This document shows, one piece after another, positions 23,308 through 32,486 of a DNA stretch of 64,000 nucleotides. The stretch's first letter is position 1, and the number at the start of each line of letters is the position of its first letter. The notes under the pieces are model-generated. The model was not told the DNA's origin, did no database searches, and worked only from the letters and a program-made list of their open reading frames with translations. The position numbers were made by a program, and so were the translations under genes. The stretch lies in the NCBI GenBank assembly GCA_030374765.1, contig JARGXX010000001.1:1612001-1676000 (forward strand), given 5' to 3'. The DNA comes from Agarophyton chilense. Lineage: Eukaryota; Rhodophyta; Florideophyceae; Gracilariales; Gracilariaceae.

Positions 23308-24294
23308 GGTGACCGAGGAACAGGTTCGGTGAAGTCCTAAACTCCAAGCCCGCAGCAACAGATTTAGAGTTTCGCACGACCAGAATGTGGACGAATCTTC
23401 ACCTTTGGCTAGAGTCGTGAAAAATTAGTGTACCCGTAAGAGAGAGAGAGACGTGAAGAGGTAGTGTTCTATCTGCAATAGGATAGAACATCTGTGAATA
23501 TGCCGCAGCCGCCGACGGCCTTTAGAAAATACGGCTGAATCCATCTCAAAAAACGGAAAAGCTTGAAGGTTGTATTCCAATTTCATTTCAATGTGTAAAC
23601 TGGTGCGGCTCGTCTTTTGCTATTTATTTTCTCCTTGCACAGTTACAGTTTGCTAATCCTTCATTGTAAGGGACAGCTTTGCAAATACAAGATGATCAGA
23701 GAATACATTTTGAAACAGATGTAAGAACCTTCTTGTTCTTGAGTGCTGCTCCTCTCCACCTCTGCTAATTTACAATGTAAAATGAGGCGTTCTGGGCCAC
23801 CCTGTAAGCGCTAAGAAAAAGGAGGGAATGGGAAGAGTCATAATGAAATGGTTTAAACCACAACATATTTTTTTGGAAGTTTCAGACGCTTTTGCAATAA
23901 GACAATGCATGATGGATGATCTCTGAGATTTACACTAGCTAGCTACTGCGTCGGAGATCTTTGTGCCTCATTTAAGTTGGAATAGGTTCTTAATATCTCA
24001 CGCATGAAAAGCAATGTTTTCAAACCTGTGAGCACTCCACAACAGATTTGCAGTCCTAATATTTGTACTGAAACAATGTCCCAGACCGGGGACGTCCCGA
24101 ATCCAATGAACAATGGTTACCGTCCAAATCTACAGACAATAAAAGATGTCTCAATGCTTCATGGTATTCTACACGAGCAACATGTACGCATATAATATAG
24201 CAGTCGTGGGGTTGGGAAGAATTCACCGAACTGCGTTGTGAAATCAAACAAAGAGTACTGTAACCCTTCGAAAGCGTATTCGATTCTCCTATTT
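23308..24294. other. Intergenic, no gene seen
   Basis: The left part is the promoter side of NOB1, with a short GA run near 23440-23454. The right part is the 3' flank of prefoldin 6. Only fragments below 65 codons occur. Confidence 0.5.
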
Positions 24295-24882
24295 CTATTG
24301 TCGTTGTGCTGCAGTCTGCTGAACTAAAGCCTGAAACTTTTGCTGTTCCGATAGCAAAGCAACTCTTTTGGCTTGTTGGTTCTTTTCGATGCTTTCGACT
24401 TTTGTCTTCGCGCTTGCCAGTTCTTTTGAAATATATTCAATTCGCGTTTGAACAGTGCTATTCGCCTCATCTGCATCTTGAGGCACCAATACGGGGCCCA
24501 CAAGCTTGAATACTTTTGCTCCATCTTCAAGACAATCCAGTTCCTTAGCAAAAACAAATGGGAGAATATTCACATGTCAGCTCTTCCCATATCTTTTTCC
24601 ATGAATGAAGTAGTTGCATGTGTAGATGGAACTCTTGCTTACTTGTTTCACGAGTTTGTTTTCAGTTAACTGATTTTGCAATCCGTTCATGCCCTGCACG
24701 GCAGCGGTATAATCTGGAGAAAACGGTTAGGATGATATAAACTAAAAGCAGTTCGCAACGATTTGATCTACGCGACAAGACGAGAGGTACATCGGGAACA
24801 TACCTCGTTGGATCCCTTGGACTTCCCCAGCCATCTTTTCAATGCTCTCCTTCATGTTTGAAAGAATTTGATACTGGGCCAT
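24295..24882 (-). CDS. PFDN6: Prefoldin subunit 6, 3 exons
   Basis: Exons are 24882-24804 (79 nt), 24713-24643 (71 nt) and 24543-24295 (249 nt). Introns are 24714-24803 (CGAG|GTATGT...CCAG|ATTATAC, phase 1) and 24544-24642 (CAA|GTAAGC...GCTAAG|GAACTG, phase 0). The product is 132 residues, close to the usual 129. It is a beta-hairpin between two coiled coils; the diagnostic centre is VFKLVGPVLVPQ, followed by a helical tail with alternating Lys/Glu/Gln. It is one of the six subunits of the cytosolic prefoldin chaperone that delivers actin and tubulin to CCT. It diverges from UBC9, whose ATG is 420 bp away. Confidence 0.93.
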
Positions 24883-25302
24883 TTTCAATGCAAAGATAAA
24901 AATAAAGAAATCCTACTCTGTTCCGTCTAGTTGAGAGACGATCCGTCGAATGTAACGCAAGGAAGTTCTGCTGCGAGTTGATGTTGTCTCTGCGACATCT
25001 ATCGTTACAGTACTGTAGTTGAGGAACGGAGGAATAGTGGATGGTAACCTTACGTAGCCTAGAACGGTTGAGTAATCTTGCTTTATGACAAATGGATTTC
25101 CGTTCCACAGATCAAATTTCAAACACAAAGAGAAGAGAGTTTTCAAAACACATAACAACCCTGCACGCGTCGCTTCGGTGTTCTATACTGGAACTTCTTC
25201 GCAATAACCTGAACCACCGGAAAGCCTCCTTGTGTATACATCGATACTCGTAAACGCCATTGTTCATCATTTCTTACGAGTGTTCAAAGCTCATAGCGTA
25301 AA
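24883..25302. other. Divergent promoter region PFDN6/UBC9
   Basis: 420 bp between two outward-facing ATGs, both in A-rich start contexts (gaaaATGgcc and gtaaaATGagc). It must hold both promoters; no individual motif is convincing. Confidence 0.5.
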
Positions 25303-26079
25303 ATGAGCGGCATAGCGCGCGGAAGACTTGTTGAGGAAAGGAAACAGTGGCGTCTGGATCACCCTGTTGGCTTCTATGCTCGCCCCGAAAAGCTTAATGG
25401 TCAGACAAATCTCATGAAATGGGAATGTGGTATTCCTGGGAAGGACAACGTAAGTTCTGAATATCTAATGCTCACAAACCTTCTTTACTCTTTCTGTGAC
25501 CACCGCATTAAAGGAAGTGCATGAGGTTCTATGACACTATATTCGCTCCATGACAGTTCACTCACTCTTATTATTTATGTTTTTAGACCTTATGGGCTGG
25601 AGGTATGTACAAATTGGTTCTTGAATTTACCGATGACTATCCAAGTCGGCCTCCAAAATGTACGCATCTCATCACTTTGAGCAACACTAATTCTGGGACA
25701 GCGGCTCGCGAACTAACTCTTTCGTTGATGTTTCTTAGGCCGCTTCACCCCACCTCTCTTTCATCCCAACGTTTACCCTTCCGGCACCGTGTGTTTGAGC
25801 ATTATCGACGCTGATAAGGCTTGGCGACCCTCTATCACAGTTAAACAGGTAAGCTGAACGACAAATTCCAACGAAGCGAAAGCTGTGACGGGAAGCAGTT
25901 CCTAATTCTAAGCGTTTGAGCATGTGTCCGTCAAATAGATTCTCCTGGGAATTCAAGACCTGTTGGACAACCCGAACGCCAGTGATCCTGCCAACGCGGA
26001 AGCTTACGATCTATTTATGAAATCGAGGACAGCTTATAACAACCGCGTGAAGCAAGTTGCCGCACAGAATGCACCGTAA
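25303..26079 (+). CDS. UBC9: SUMO-conjugating enzyme UBC9, 4 exons
   Basis: Exons are 25303-25449, 25587-25659, 25739-25848 and 25939-26079. Introns are 137, 79 and 90 bp, all GT-AG (AAC|GTAAGT...TTTTAG|ACC; AAAT|GTACGC...CTTAG|GCC, phase 1; CAG|GTAAGC...AATAG|ATT). The product is 156 residues. UBC9 hallmarks are MSGIA start, [32 protein letters not shown] with catalytic Cys92 (human Cys93), [14 protein letters not shown] and [13 protein letters not shown]. It transfers SUMO from the E1 to lysines in psi-K-x-E sites. The introns interrupt at conserved blocks and the joined frame has no gap. Confidence 0.97.
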
Positions 26080-27362
26080 TCGGGTACTGATGTGTGTCGC
26101 ATGTGGTCCAAGAATTAAATGCAAAAGATCCCAACAAAAGAATCACTAGGGCTGATATCACCGATCAAATCGTGGACCAACTAATAGAAACCGCACCTCT
26201 TCAGGAGTGGACGGTCGGGAAAGGAATTTGTTTCTATGCGTAAATCTTCCGAATCGTTCAATGATCTAAGAACGGGATTGAACGAATAAAGTGATTTGCG
26301 TAAAAGCTATGCAATCTCTGCAGCTCCTCTCCCTTTCGACTTATGCGCGTAGAGAACGTGCCCGGGGAGCCTTAAACATTTCATCTGACCATTAAGAGGT
26401 TCCTGCTTCATCAACGTAAAAGAGACATTCGGCCAGCAAGATGCAGGTCCCTCAGGCCATCCTTTTTGCAAGGAGTGTCCGGCAGACTTTGAAATGGCAG
26501 CTCCACGTAGAGCTTAAAACTCGTCCATTCGGGCGTTCTTCGAAAACATTGTAGAATTATACGAACATTCAGACTGCTGATCGAATGAGAAGAAAAAAGA
26601 TCACTCAATGGTCGAAATGCAGAATTCGAATAAGCAAATATGCGCAGGAGCGCTGTTCTCACCCGAAGTGCTTGTGAAGTACCACAGTTACTCGGGTGTC
26701 GAGGAACGCAGTTCTTAAGTTTTCTAAATTCAAGGGAAACTCCAAGCCATGCTGTGGAGTCGTTGCCATCAACGCTCGCAACCGACCGACAACGCGTCGG
26801 GGCAACGCGTTTAGAAAAATTCCTCGAAGTTAGCTGGCATAAGCGGTTAAGCTTCTTTACCAAAGGTTAGACTGACTAACCCTCAGTCTCCAAGACTATC
26901 GCCCGCGCTGGATGCTTATTGCAAAGCACAGAACTTCAGTACTTCATCATATCCAGCACAAAAGGTACGATGAAAAGCTCTGTCCTATCAGTTCCAGCAA
27001 TGCATGGAGCTTTCCTTACCAAAGCTTGAATCGATTGAAATACTGTACGTGATCTTTTTGGTGAAAAGGATACTAAGGGATATTAGCTGTAGACGTCGTA
27101 GAATACTGTTTTCGAAGCCATACTGTGCTGTATTGTACATTGCACAATCAACATGAAAGATTCGATCGTTGATAGCGTTTCCTATCCTCTGGCAAAAACC
27201 ATCCTTTCCCGTTTCCATACCGCTCGTTCATCATCAGTTCAACAAGTTCACTCCGCCATTGTTGTGGCAAAACAGATTCAGATTGGGCCATCGCTTTTCA
27301 CAATTTCCAACCGAACTGCTCGTTGACCACTGTAAAAACCAGACTCTTGGACAGTATCTATC
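26080..27362. other. Intergenic, 1.3 kb
   Basis: A minus-strand frame of 150 codons (26411-26863) begins without ATG and resembles no family. Nothing else is supported. The right end is the promoter and leader of the ribophorin gene. Confidence 0.4.
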
Positions 27363-28250
27363 ATGAACTTGACTAATACTCGACCCATTCTGCTACTCAT
27401 CGCCGCATTTGTCTTGGGGTATGCAGAATCTATGCACTTCGAGAGAGCCATCTTCAAATCTTCATATGTGCTAGGTGAAGAAAAAGTTCAAAGAGTGAGG
27501 TTGTCGTCCGATCGTGATTCTCTACAACAGGTTGCAACTCCTCACCTGGAAGTCGCGCCTGATGACTCACTTGCTTGTCAAGTTTCCTTTCAAGACAATC
27601 AAAAAGATCCTGCGGCTCCCAATCAAGTTCTGTTTCGTTTTGAAAATAAGAAAACCGGCAAAGATAACTATTTTCTTATGAAGAAGAAGGGGCGCGACTT
27701 CAAGGTTGACATCAAATTATCTAAAGAAATCAAGGGTGATCTTGAGTTCTGGCAGAAGGATGGTTCGTATCGAGCAGAACTCATAATGGGTGACCCAGAA
27801 CTAGACTTGAGCCAAACATGGACGATCACCGACAAAATGACCTTCTCGGACAAAGCAAGTGCTTTATTTAAGGAACCAGAACGAGGTGTTTTCGACTTTG
27901 ACGTCAGCGTCAAGAAGTACTTATTACCAGAATTCATTTCGCCCACCCCCGCTCCTGAAAAGAGGGCTCATCCACTGGTCGTGGTAGGTGCCTTGATCGG
28001 CGTCACGCTTCCTAGCCTACTATTATTGTACGTATGGATACGAATGGGTGTGTTTCCTTTGTCTTTCAAGGACAAGAACAATGTAGGCGTCCTAATTGGC
28101 TTCGAGGCATGTGTTCTCGGTCACATAGTCGCACTCGTAATGTTTTGGGTGAAATGGAATATTGTGGTTACATGGAAGGTCATGGCAGCCCTAATGATAC
28201 CAACGTGCATTCTAGGACGGCAACTGCTGTTGGAAAACACGGGAAAGTGA
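27363..28250 (+). CDS. SWP1: Oligosaccharyltransferase subunit ribophorin II/Swp1
   Basis: 295 residues. Residues 1-22 form a signal peptide (NTRPILLLIAAFVLGYAES). A lumenal beta-rich domain (about 25-200) contains QVSFQDNQKDPAAPNQVLFRF, which matches the family's P-HQ-F pattern, and SYRAELIMGDP. Three hydrophobic helices follow (about 205-225, 239-260, 265-283), with the family's cytosolic turn between. This is the short form, as in yeast Swp1, without the N-terminal extension of mammalian RPN2. It belongs to the ER oligosaccharyltransferase complex for N-glycosylation. It is a single exon and ends with a short tail rather than a KK retrieval motif. Confidence 0.85.
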   Translation: MNLTNTRPILLLIAAFVLGYAESMHFERAIFKSSYVLGEEKVQRVRLSSDRDSLQQVATPHLEVAPDDSLACQVSFQDNQKDPAAPNQVLFRFENKKTGKDNYFLMKKKGRDFKVDIKLSKEIKGDLEFWQKDGSYRAELIMGDPELDLSQTWTITDKMTFSDKASALFKEPERGVFDFDVSVKKYLLPEFISPTPAPEKRAHPLVVVGALIGVTLPSLLLLYVWIRMGVFPLSFKDKNNVGVLIGFEACVLGHIVALVMFWVKWNIVVTWKVMAALMIPTCILGRQLLLENTGK

Positions 28251-29008
28251 CATAGTGCGTTAAACACTCTTGAGATATTTAAGAACCACTCCATCATTAT
28301 GTACATTCGTTAATGCGTCCTACGAGAATTATCCCAGATAGGTTTCGTCTGGGTTACCAGCTTTCGCTGGCTCCTAATTGTGTATTATCGTTTCAATTCA
28401 CATCATCGAGGGCATCGAAGTTTTTTCAGAAGCACCCCGGGCTCCAAATAGTTATCGGACCGCAGATTTCTGATAGTGAAAATGCTGCCTCTGCCTCACA
28501 ACGATTGACTCTGTACGTTGCAAATATCTTCGAACGCCTGTGAAGGTTATATCCATTGAAAATATGGTCGAATAACATCCAGAATGAGTACGTTCCCAAT
28601 TCCATTCTGGATGGCTGAAATGACCACTCGCTCATCATGATTTGAGCAATGACACCAATAATCGTTGTCTTGGGGCAGGTCGACTACTGAAAGGAGTTTA
28701 ATGATTCCCAGGCCCCTTTTCGGACAACGAGCGGAGAATGGAAACAAAATATCCGAGAACACTCTGTCGTACTATATCGGGAATGAATGAGAAGTTTTCA
28801 TTCATCTAATCTGATAAGACATCCTGGGTTTGTTCGAGGCCAAGTCGTATGCACTCAATCGTAAAATATGAATGCGACCATGACAAGCTCTATAGTAACA
28901 AACGAATTGTTTCCAACAGGTGCATAGTTTAAGCAGAAAAGCTTTACGCACAGTGTGTTGATGCACCTATCAAGTAGCAGTTTCCAAGAAATTATGATAG
29001 AACGGAGT
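28251..29008. other. Convergent spacer, 0.76 kb
   Basis: It lies between the stops of ribophorin II and TBCCD1. It is AT-rich with only 70-codon frames; no feature recognised. Confidence 0.5.
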
Positions 29009-31279
29009 TCATCTTTGAACTTCTTCTAGTCTCACCAAGTCATTGAGCTGCCTTATTCTACCAGAGTTAGTAAGCCACTCGCGGAATCGTTGGTTCACCA
29101 TAAACTGGAACACAGTTTTCTTTGTAGGTGGTGGGGAACCCATTTGCTCTTCGTTCTGAGCAACTGGTGCAGGACCAACGCTGTCACTCATAGATACATC
29201 GTTTTTTCCTTCCGGCCCGTCACTCCCACTTTCTGACTGTGTATGGTTAAGGGCGGCATGTTTCTTTTCCATCTTACGTATCTCTGTCCGAAATGAGAGC
29301 ATCTCAGACCGTTTCTGAGCCAGTTGCTCCTGATAAGCTTCAGGCAATGGAAGAGGTATCGAAAAAAGCAACCGTGTGGTAGCATCCCTTTCTTGTTCAT
29401 TGTCGCTTTCTGTCTGCATATGATCACTGTCCTGTATGTTGAGAGGTTGAGACGATCGCACGGGCACGGCGAAAGGCAGAAATCGCTCAGGGGGCAAAAT
29501 TGTAGCCACTGAAGGAGTAAGGTCGGGGTCTTTTCTATCCGTCATAAACGTCGAGCGGTAGGCTGGTCTGTAAAACTTATCCCATACATTGGCGTCAGGA
29601 TCAACACCAACAGCAGCGAGATGCTTTTCAAGCTCTGATTTGCTATAGGCTGCATTATATGGGGCAAACACCAACCCCCGGTTTTCCCCCACGATTTGCG
29701 GGTTTCTATTCGTACATATGTATAGATGAGTGTCGACACAGTTGGTCACGCGACATACCCGAGAAATTGCATGAAGACGCACATTAACGCAGTTAATGAG
29801 AGACGTAGACACACATGCCCCAATGAACAACGTGCAATCACGACATGCGATGAATGAAACTCGCCCCAAGGACTGCAGCAGGTAGAAGTGACAATCTGAG
29901 CAGTTGGCGATGCGAACCTCTCTTGCGTGCGGATATTCCGTCACACTCGCATTGGTTGCAGGTATGGACGACCTAAGAATTGTCCTCCGTTCAATATCAC
30001 GGATCTCAACGACGTCAGTGGACCCTTCCGCCTCTTGTAACAAGGGAATACGAGTTATAGCGTCCGTTACCATACTAACGAGCTCTTTCAAAGGAATTGG
30101 ATTAGTGTTCTGCCCTTCCCTCCATTGCGGTATGACCCATGATATGGGCCTATACGAACCAGAAGGGTCACAAGTAGTCGTAAGTAGAAAGGCCATATGT
30201 TCAAACATCTGGCTTGTAATCGGGAGATTCTTTGCTGAGTTTTTCGCATTCTCATCCTTTGACGTGCTTCGTTGACCGGAGCCAAGAGAATTAGACCTTT
30301 TTAGGGATCCGTGCCCATTTTGTCGTTCCAAGGTTCCACTTTCTACTGCAACTGTCCCCCCTCCCATTACAATTCCACTTTCGTGCTGAAATACATCCAT
30401 AGAAATACTCGACGTCGGAGCGATACCGTAGGCAGAAGCGATGGTAAGCAACAGAGTTTTCAAGTTTGCCACCACAAGCCTTGTCTCCCGTTGAAATGCA
30501 TGCTGCACAGACGCAATGATTGCTGACTTTGTCTGAATCATAGAGCCAAGGCGGGTAGGGGTTTTCTTTCTTGTTAATCCTTCTAAAGTGGGACTGCTTG
30601 GTGGTGCAGGCGATTGGGGATGCGGTGATCCGTGGGGAGAGAGGTGTGATTGATGCATACGAGGCGAAATCGGAGCAGAAGGCTGGGAAGCACGAGGCGA
30701 AGACGTCTGCGAAACCGGAAGCAATGGTATGCCTTGAAATTGCCCTTTCGGCCCACTTTCGTTCGCTAGAGGTAGCGGAGAGGTCGGGGCCGGCGTTGAC
30801 GGTGCAATGGCTTGATCGGCGTCTGGCCAGACTGCGTCAGCCTGTTCTCTAAAGCGACTTGCGATAGTTGCCAGGGCATGCAGCCGAAGAAATGCAAGCA
30901 ACTCAGGAACAGGAATGAGAAGGCATCGGTAGTTCAATTGGCGACCTGGTGCTAGCTTTTCGGGTTCATTACACCTCACGAACGCATCTGGAGCGTTGGT
31001 TTCCAAAGCCTCAATGATAATACCAGCGTCCTCAGAGGAATCTAAACGCGCATGTAGTCCTGCAGCCGCCACCCACGCATCGTACGTCACAGCTGGTGGG
31101 GCAGAGCGGTCTGTGACAATATTAGCGGCTAGTAGCTCATCCGCAAGACGTGGGAAATCTATTTGCGATGCTTTCGAAATAGTTAGAATGGGAACGGCAA
31201 CAGAATGCTCAAAGACTTGACGACGGATCCATAGAGGTCCGATCACCTCTGGTTCCGCATCGTCCATGCGCTCATCCAT
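29009..31279 (-). CDS. TBCCD1: TBCC domain-containing protein 1
   Basis: 756 residues from the ATG at 31279 (another ATG at 31267). The C-terminal half has the parallel beta-helix of TBCC/CAP domains: repeated C-x2-C/S strands (ANCSDCHFYLLQ, FIACRDCTLFIG, NCVNVRLHAIS, TNCVDTHLYI), then NRGLVFAPYNAAY and WDKFYRP. The end NQRFREWLTNSGRIRQLNDL matches the TBCCD1 tail. The family places centrosomes/basal bodies, Golgi and nucleus. It is longer than the human protein (557) because of Ser/Pro-rich disordered inserts at about 165-250 and about 330-360. The arginine finger of true TBCC cannot be seen. It is a single exon. Confidence 0.9.
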   Translation of the reverse strand: MDERMDDAEPEVIGPLWIRRQVFEHSVAVPILTISKASQIDFPRLADELLAANIVTDRSAPPAVTYDAWVAAAGLHARLDSSEDAGIIIEALETNAPDAFVRCNEPEKLAPGRQLNYRCLLIPVPELLAFLRLHALATIASRFREQADAVWPDADQAIAPSTPAPTSPLPLANESGPKGQFQGIPLLPVSQTSSPRASQPSAPISPRMHQSHLSPHGSPHPQSPAPPSSPTLEGLTRKKTPTRLGSMIQTKSAIIASVQHAFQRETRLVVANLKTLLLTIASAYGIAPTSSISMDVFQHESGIVMGGGTVAVESGTLERQNGHGSLKRSNSLGSGQRSTSKDENAKNSAKNLPITSQMFEHMAFLLTTTCDPSGSYRPISWVIPQWREGQNTNPIPLKELVSMVTDAITRIPLLQEAEGSTDVVEIRDIERRTILRSSIPATNASVTEYPHAREVRIANCSDCHFYLLQSLGRVSFIACRDCTLFIGACVSTSLINCVNVRLHAISRVCRVTNCVDTHLYICTNRNPQIVGENRGLVFAPYNAAYSKSELEKHLAAVGVDPDANVWDKFYRPAYRSTFMTDRKDPDLTPSVATILPPERFLPFAVPVRSSQPLNIQDSDHMQTESDNEQERDATTRLLFSIPLPLPEAYQEQLAQKRSEMLSFRTEIRKMEKKHAALNHTQSESGSDGPEGKNDVSMSDSVGPAPVAQNEEQMGSPPPTKKTVFQFMVNQRFREWLTNSGRIRQLNDLVRLEEVQR

Positions 31280-32486
31280 CAATGAAATTCGAGAACCCAG
31301 GGCAGAAAATGCCGCGGCTCTGTCGCGGCGTAGAAATCGTTCACACACAGATATCTACGTTGAACAAGTGTTTCGCACAGTTCACCAATGTACGCATACG
31401 AATTAAAGCATGAGCAAGAAGGCCTTCGCCGTGTTAAGGACTTCCTCCGTACTTGTAGATAGTCAGCTCCAGTGAGAGTGCACGATCAGAAAGAACTACG
31501 GCGCTCGAAAAAGATACAAGTAGACTGTCGTCGAAATCGCGAGAAAGAGTTAGAAGCTTTCGGTTGAATGCTTCGAACGCAATTGTTTTTCTCCGGCGAG
31601 CAAAGAGTGCGAACTGCGAAGAGGAAGCACCGACACCCTTCGAGCAGTCTATCTGTAAAAAAAACAGCAGATCTGGAGTGACACCTGGAGAGCCCATTTC
31701 GGCTGTGTTCCCTTCGCATTTTTATTTTTATTTTTGTGCATATCTGTGTTCTGCCCGCAATGTCACATCACAGGAATTCTTCCATCGGCCTCCGTACAGA
31801 AACCCCACCTCCGTCTGCTCATTGCGGATCGCAACGCCGCTGCAGATGATCCCCTGGTGCTCATGTGATGAGCTGATGCATGTATGACTTCGTAAACACA
31901 GCACGACGATATCAACATCCAGATAAAGAACTGAAGCTTTCACATTTTCCCTTCATGTAGTTTTCAAAGCTCTACGTGCATTTCCACAGCTGTTTGTGGA
32001 ACGTGCTGGACTCACAAGCTTGCATCTCTGGGGTTGTCGAACTTGATAAACAGTATCTACATAGAGTGCAATTGCTAAACAGGAGTTGTGAACGATCATT
32101 GAATTTTACCATAGATGTCAAGTACTGTACGAATGATGAATCCTTTCATATATCCCTCCCTATCTAGCTAGGGACAGCAATCTATCCTGCGATCGTGCCT
32201 TTCTCTTATGAATATCAGAGAAGCGTTGCAGAAATAATTTTACCAGTACTGAATACTGAATTCAGGAGAGTACTGAACATTTTGGCTGGAGAGAGCCTAT
32301 TTGAACAGGAACATGCTGCCCAAAGTGGTGACACGGATATCTCCAGGCGAGGGCGCGATACGAAGGGTAGTTGTTTGACTATCGTCGCTTTTCCCTCTTC
32401 ATACAAAATATTGATCGGATGTAAGATGCAGGGATTCAACCGCCTTCGACAGAAGCCGAGGAATGCAAGAATACCCTCTCGTCAGT
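31280..32486. other. Intergenic with one small minus-strand ORF
   Basis: An ATG-started 87-codon frame (31697-31434, minus; begins MGSPGVTPDLLF) has a balanced composition and could be a small protein or an exon, but matches nothing I know. The remainder is AT-rich spacer leading to the 3' end of DBP10. Confidence 0.35.

Noticed and set aside
26411-26863. 150-codon minus-strand ORF
   Set aside because: It has no ATG at the 5' end, no similarity and no splice partner; kept only as a remark in the spacer entry.
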